From positions 1-64,000 of the forward strand of contig JAULAV010008622.1 of the NCBI GenBank assembly GCA_030789695.1: a stretch of DNA of 64,000 nucleotides, written 5' to 3'. Positions 59,143 to 64,000 of the stretch are shown here, piece after piece. The notes beneath the pieces are model-generated. The model was given only the letters and a program-made list of their open reading frames with translations. It searched no databases and was not told the origin of the DNA. Numbering within the stretch: the stretch's first letter is position 1; the number at the start of each line of letters is the position of its first letter. The position numbers and the translations under genes were made by a program. The DNA comes from Scilla litardierei (lineage: Eukaryota; Streptophyta; Magnoliopsida; Asparagales; Asparagaceae).

Positions 59143-60866
59143 TGTAATGCCCTGCGTAGCTACTGCACATGTACTAGAGGGGTGGTGAATAGTACTTTAA
59201 AATAATCAAGAGAGTTATTCCTAATTATTGTGCAAACACACAAACAACAAAGCGGAATAGACTACAAACAACAAGAATAGACAACGCAAACAAAGTATAT
59301 AACGGGTTCGAATCCACCCAAGTCTCCCCGACTTGTTCCCGGTGATCCTACGTCCCAACCACCCGGATCCCCTCCGGATACTTGAGTTAGAAACCACTAA
59401 TCCAAGATTTTGCACTATGAAATTCTTGTAGAAAAAACATCTACAAGACCAAATCATACACAATGTAATTGTGACTCCCACAACCCGGGATCACAAACTC
59501 TCTCACAACCGAGAGACAAACTCAAATAACAAATGAGATGAAATAATGAAACACTTACCACAAAATCCTATGCCTTAGGTATACTTACCAAATTAGGGCA
59601 AGAATGGATTTTGAGGAAGAAGATGTCACCAAACCGAAGCTCCACCAATATGATCAACGATCGAAGGCTAGGATGGAGGATGGTGACTTGGATTCAAAGC
59701 CCTTGGCTTGAATGGCTCACAATCAATGAATCTCTCTTGAGGAATAAGAGTGAGAGAGAGATTCTAGTGAGAAGAGATAGCTTTAGAATGGAGTTGATTT
59801 GCTTCTCTTTGATTTCTCTAAATTCCAAAATATGCAGCCTTGAATACTAGGAAAGAACCCCTCCAAGTATATATAGGATAGAGGAAAGAGAGAGGAAAAA
59901 TCGTGGCAATAAATGCTCCAACGGCTCTATTCTGAAGCAGACTAGTCGGTCAAAGAAGGATCACTGACCGACTAGTTTCTCAACTAGTCGGTCGGTGATT
60001 CTTCATGAACCGACTAACTGGAGAACAGCCAAAAGAGAAAGTTCAGACTTAAAGAACTAGTCGGTCTAAGAAGACTTGCCAACCGACTAGTTTCACAACT
60101 AGTCGGTCGGTGAGTGTTCTTTGACCGACTAAGAGTCGAAATAGTATAGTCTGAATTCAAGTTGAACTAGTCGGTCTGAGAACAAATTCCAACCGACTAG
60201 TTTCACAACTAGTCGGTCGACAATTGTTCTTAGACCGACTAACTCGAAACAGTAGCTCAGGCTGAAATGAGGCAATGATAACTAGTCGGTTTGAGAAGGA
60301 TTCCTAACCGACTAGATCGTCATCTAGTCTGTCGGTGATCCTTCTTTGACCGACTAATTGATCAACAGTGCCAGGCTGAATTGAGCAAGGACATCTAGTC
60401 GGTTCAAGAGGAATTGCCGACCGACTAGATCGTCATCTAGTCGGTTGGTTCTTCTACTTGAACCAACTAAGATGCACAAGAAGCCGAGGGAAGAAGCGAT
60501 AGGCTTCGGGAAAGTTTCCAATGGCTTCTAAGATAATCCTAGCTCTAAGATATGAGCGATAAGAAGATAATAATGTAAGTCCTACTCAAGGCTTAACATT
60601 CTATTCTATGAAGCTAGAAGACATTAAATTAAACACGACGAACCGTCTTCAAGGCTTCAATCTTCACTCTTGACTTCAATAATGCTCCTTGAGCTTCAAC
60701 GAAGCTTCAGGCACACGATCACGCGTATTGAGAAGTCTTGAGACGTCGCTTTAGATATTCGTAGATGTTTGGCGACGATCTCCATAACTGCGCTAACAAA
60801 GTGTTAGTTCACAATATTTATGTTTGCTCATCATCAAAACCAAATCCGGGGAATCAATACTCAACA
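59143..60866 (-). repeat. Family B LTR 2, 1724 bp, shared by both copies
   Basis: Same borders and length as LTR 1. Differences seen include CACATGTACT for CATATGTACT, AATAGTATAG for AATAGCTTAG and CTAGTCTGTCGG for CTAGTCGATCGG. It lies between the primer site of copy 1 and the polypurine tract of copy 2, so it serves both. Confidence 0.92.
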
Positions 60867-62024
60867 TTCTCCCCTTTTTTGGTGATGACAAACCAACATA
60901 AATAATAATCAATAATAATAATTCAAATGAATTTTACTTACTCCCCCTGCATTGATGACACGTTAGTCTCGTATTAAATAATAATCATACGCATCAAGCA
61001 GAAGAGGAAAATATAAAATATGAATCCTATTATTGCAATTTAGGATCTAAATCCATTTTATATCTTAACTCCCCCTGAATCTAACATATCAAATTAGATT
61101 CACGGTAAATTGCTTTGAATTATCATTAGCACATCGTCATTATTAATTCTCTCCCCCTTTGGCATTAGCAAAAAGAGCGGGAGGAGATCAACGACAAGAT
61201 TACAATGGCTAAAAGATAAAAGCATGCGAGTTTAAGAATACGACCACGGTCCAAATGACACCAAAGTAAAATCACGAAAATTGAAATCGTGCCAATGATA
61301 CCATAGTCGAAAATCGAAAAAACGAAATCATCAAAACTCAAATTAATTTCACATATTGAGTTATGGAATATACTCTCCAATATCAACATTCTTGGTTAAT
61401 TTAGTGCATGGAAAACAATTCTATGTTTTCATAAAATCAATTCTATTTAACCAAGTTAATCGTCGAGCGACGAAATCAACATCAGAGACAAAAATCCAAT
61501 TTGAATACCAAAAATAGCATGCAAAAAGTGTTATGCCAAAAATAGATAGTAATATCATACAAAAACTCATGGCATACGCAATTCTAGTACTAGCATGCAT
61601 TCAACACACATGGATACCAAATGTATATCAAATGTAAGAATTTACTTACAACATTAAGCTCCCCCTACTTTGGTGCATCTCTTAAGCACCATCAACTCCA
61701 TTTGAATGAAAATCCTTTGCAAATCAAGGAGTTGGTAGGGTTGGTATCCCATGGTGGATTTAACCTAGAGAACATAATTCTTGGTATCCAAAAACCCTTT
61801 TAGATCCTATGGGTTAGGCACAAATTTAACAAACTAAATTCAAATTAACATAACCCATAGCCCAACTAAATTCAAATTCAATATGAATTTAAGTTTCAAA
61901 CGAACATGCACATCCATGACCAATATGCAAATAAAAAGAATATAACAATTCTTACCACAATTGCTTTGGTACCCATAAAATGAATATAAACTTATGGTAC
62001 CAAGCAATGAAGGATCAAAGGAGA
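60867..62024. other. Family B polypurine tract and internal non-coding, copy 2
   Basis: Collinear with 55752-56909, with a scatter of substitutions. It holds the polypurine tract at 60867-60890 and the same CTCCCCCT clusters. No gene is called. Confidence 0.6.
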
Positions 62025-63926
62025 CTAACCCTTCAGAAACCAAGTCCACGAGGACCGTGATTTCCCAACATAATCATCATTCAAAATAATATCATTAATA
62101 TACGATTGCACATACATATCCTTAGCATGCATGCTTGTGTTCTTCGGACCCCAAATAGTGTATGTCTTGGGAGCCCTAATTCTATTGGGAGCATGCATAC
62201 GTTGTTGATGTCTATGTGATGCATGTCGTGGATAAGCATATGACATATGATGAAGTGGTGCATGATGATAGTTGTTCATATGATAATGAGGATGAACATA
62301 TGCTTGTGGAGGAACACGTGCATGAGTGTGTCTCACATGGTGTGCACGTGCTCGTGGATACGGAGCATAAAAATCATCATACATGCGAACATGTGGAGTA
62401 GGATGTGTGTTCCTACGTGGCATGGTATACATGAAAGCATGACCCTTCTTTGGAGGTCCACCCAAAGTGGGTTTCTTTCCAAATGGGGGTGTGTACCTAG
62501 CGGAAGCACCATTGGTAGATGAACTACCCATGAACTGTTTACTCCCACTAGTAGAAGCATCGGAAGTTGGCCTAACAAAGGTGGCGGACGATTTGGATGA
62601 ATCTCCCATCTTATACCCCAAGCCAATGTGATGATTGGCCGGAAGTAAGTCATTTATGATATTATCCAAATGTCCCTTACCTTTATTGAATTCATTGATT
62701 CGGCCTAATGTGCACTCATACTTCTCGGTGAGAGAATGCATAGAAGCATCCAAGGTGGACACTTGCGATGTGAGTGCACAAACACGTGACTTGAGATTCT
62801 TATTCTCAATACTCAAAGTTGAGTTTTGAGACGTCAAATCCGCTATCACATGTTCATCCGAATCCTCGATATGAACATGCTCAAGTTGAGACTTGAGATT
62901 TACAATCTCATTTCTCAACCCTTCAACAACGGTGTCGTTGTTGACGATGATAGGCTTAGGCGAGGTTTGAAGACTAGTTAGCTCAGTTTTAGTCTTAATA
63001 AATCTATTAGCCAATTTAGAAAACTTATACCAAAGTTGTTCGTTGGCTAATCTAAGTTCATCCATAGTTACCTCTTCGCCTTCATCCTCGCTTTCATCCT
63101 CGCTTCCATCTTCGCTTTCATCGGAGTAGGTCTCTTGATCACGTTCCTCTTTTCCCATGAAGCACATGTGTGCTTTCTCCACTTGTCCATCATCCGACTC
63201 TCCACCTGAGGAGTCCTCTTCGGAGTCGGTGAAAGTGCCGACAAGCCCTTTCTTGTACTTTCTCGACTTGTCGTACTTGGATGCCTTCCACTTCTCCTTG
63301 TGTTTGTTGAGAGGACAATCCGGCTTGATATGTCCTGGCTTGTTGCATTTGTAACACACGGGAGTAGAAGCATTAGTCGAACCAACTTTAGATTTATTCC
63401 TAAAGTTACCTTTTCGGAAGAATCGGTCGAACTTCTTTGCCATCTCGGCCAAAGCTTCTATGTCCAACTCGTCTTCCGACTCTTCATCATCGGTAGATGG
63501 AGCGGCCTTGTACGCAATCGCCTTTTTCTTTGGCTCGTCTTGCTTCAAGTACGCCTTCATCTTGTCCTTCATCCTGATCTTGCTTTCCTTGCGTACCTCA
63601 TAAGACATCAAGGTACCCATTAATTGTACAACTGTATATTTATTCATATCGTTACCTTCCTCGATGGCGAAGGTACGCTTTTCCCAACAAGAAGGAAGTC
63701 CGTCAATAATCTTCGCGACTTTCTCCTTTTGGGTGTAGATCTTCCCAAGAGCTTCCAATTCGTTGGATATATCCACGAAGCGAGCATAGTACTCCTTCAT
63801 AGTTTCACCCTGTTCCATGTGAAACAACTCGAATTCTTTGTTAGCAACAACGAGTTTAGAATCTTTTACCGTACTCGTTCCTTCGTGCAAGATGAGGAGT
63901 TGGTTCCAAATTTGATATGCACTCTA
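62025..63926 (-). CDS. Family B gag polyprotein, copy 2, 621-codon open frame
   Basis: Read from M at 63890. Residues about 1-150 are the UBN2/gag capsid-like region (ELFHMEQGETMKEYYARFVD, KIIDGLPSCWEKR). The CCHC zinc knuckle CYKCNKPGHIKPDC is at 179-192. Residues 222-275 are very acidic (SDESEDGSEDESEDEGEE) and about 275-430 are coiled-coil-like. A Ser/Thr-rich linker follows, then a histidine-rich region at about 483-568 (HPHYHMNNYHHAPLHH) and a C-terminus with TYTIWGPK. Gag would assemble particles around element RNA. No protease site or pol follows. The ATG at 63890 is not the family start: the frame continues upstream past an in-frame TAG (63924-63926) towards the window end. Either a shortened protein is made or the gene is inactive. 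Confidence 0.88.
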
Positions 63927-64000
63927 ACATGTGCATATCTTGTTGAAGTCTTCGGGCTCCAACGCACATTGCAAGGCATTCATTGCCTTGGCATTGCTTA
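63927..64000 (-). pseudogene. N-terminal gag sequence, copy 2, cut by the window end
   Basis: The minus-strand frame upstream of the TAG reads NAKAMNALQCALEPEDFNKI, as in copy 1. The true start, primer site and third LTR are outside the window. Confidence 0.8.

Larger units (their letters stand above)
54028..64000 (-). mobile_element. Family B gag-only LTR retrotransposon in tandem form
   Basis: The order is LTR (54028-55751), internal (55752-59142), LTR (59143-60866), internal (60867 to window end). The two LTRs have exactly equal length (1724 bp) and differ at about 20 positions by eye. Polypurine tracts lie at 55752 and 60867, and a primer site at 59129, all in minus orientation. Each internal region is about 3.4 kb and contains only gag. 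The shared middle LTR implies unequal recombination between two copies rather than two separate insertions. A third LTR should lie about 260 bp beyond the window. Confidence 0.9.

Noticed and set aside
59129..59143. Gag start at the ATG overlapping the primer site (59141)
   Set aside because: That ATG is formed by the LTR edge plus TGGTATCAGAGC. The next ATG at 59114 (MTNNDYNVF) is the usual position for Copia-type gag.

Overview
This is repeat-dominated nuclear DNA of a flowering plant. The signs are a long AT-rich tandem satellite, LTR retrotransposons primed by initiator-Met tRNA, CACTA and hAT DNA transposons with plant-style ends, and captured exons of plant housekeeping genes separated by introns. 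A monocot is possible but not shown. I found no intact host gene, rRNA, tRNA or CRISPR array. Most open frames here are by-products of the repeats.

Layout: (1) 1-17036 and 37442-54027 are two halves of one satellite array with a monomer of about 146 bp, roughly 220 monomers in the window. A 250-bp unrelated stretch (2521-2770), a GC-rich hAT-type element with a perfect 8-bp target duplication (6160-6530) and an unrelated segment (about 52976-53283) interrupt it. The array has local higher-order order, four copies of a module with inverted monomers, and recent nested duplications at 47-51.5 kb. (2) 17037-37436 is a stack of nested elements splitting the array, bounded by the 5-bp duplication GTTTG. 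The outer element is an old minus-strand gag-only LTR retrotransposon (family A). It contains a small hAT element (19072-19935) and a plus-strand retrotransposon (20234-34198) with a Gypsy-like primer site. The right LTR of the latter is split by a 9.5-kb CACTA element (24625-34117). The CACTA interior holds a decayed Transposase_24-like gene, two exons of a tripeptidyl-peptidase II gene, an intact last exon of ribosomal protein uS3, a GC-rich first-exon-like segment and an unpaired end of a second CACTA family. (3) 54028-64000 is a recent gag-only retrotransposon (family B) in tandem form, LTR-internal-LTR-internal, with a 5115-bp step. The first gag copy is broken. The second is open for 621 codons, but both carry the same in-frame TAG upstream.

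How the parts fit: the satellite may be centromeric or pericentromeric, as its monomer is close to nucleosome-core length and it is a target for repeated nested insertion. That is inference. Neither gag-only family shows reverse transcriptase, integrase or protease here, so both would depend on enzymes encoded elsewhere. Insertion order can be read from the nesting: satellite, then family A, then the Gypsy-like element inside it, then CACTA inside that element's LTR. Family B, with LTRs about 1% different, is probably the youngest.
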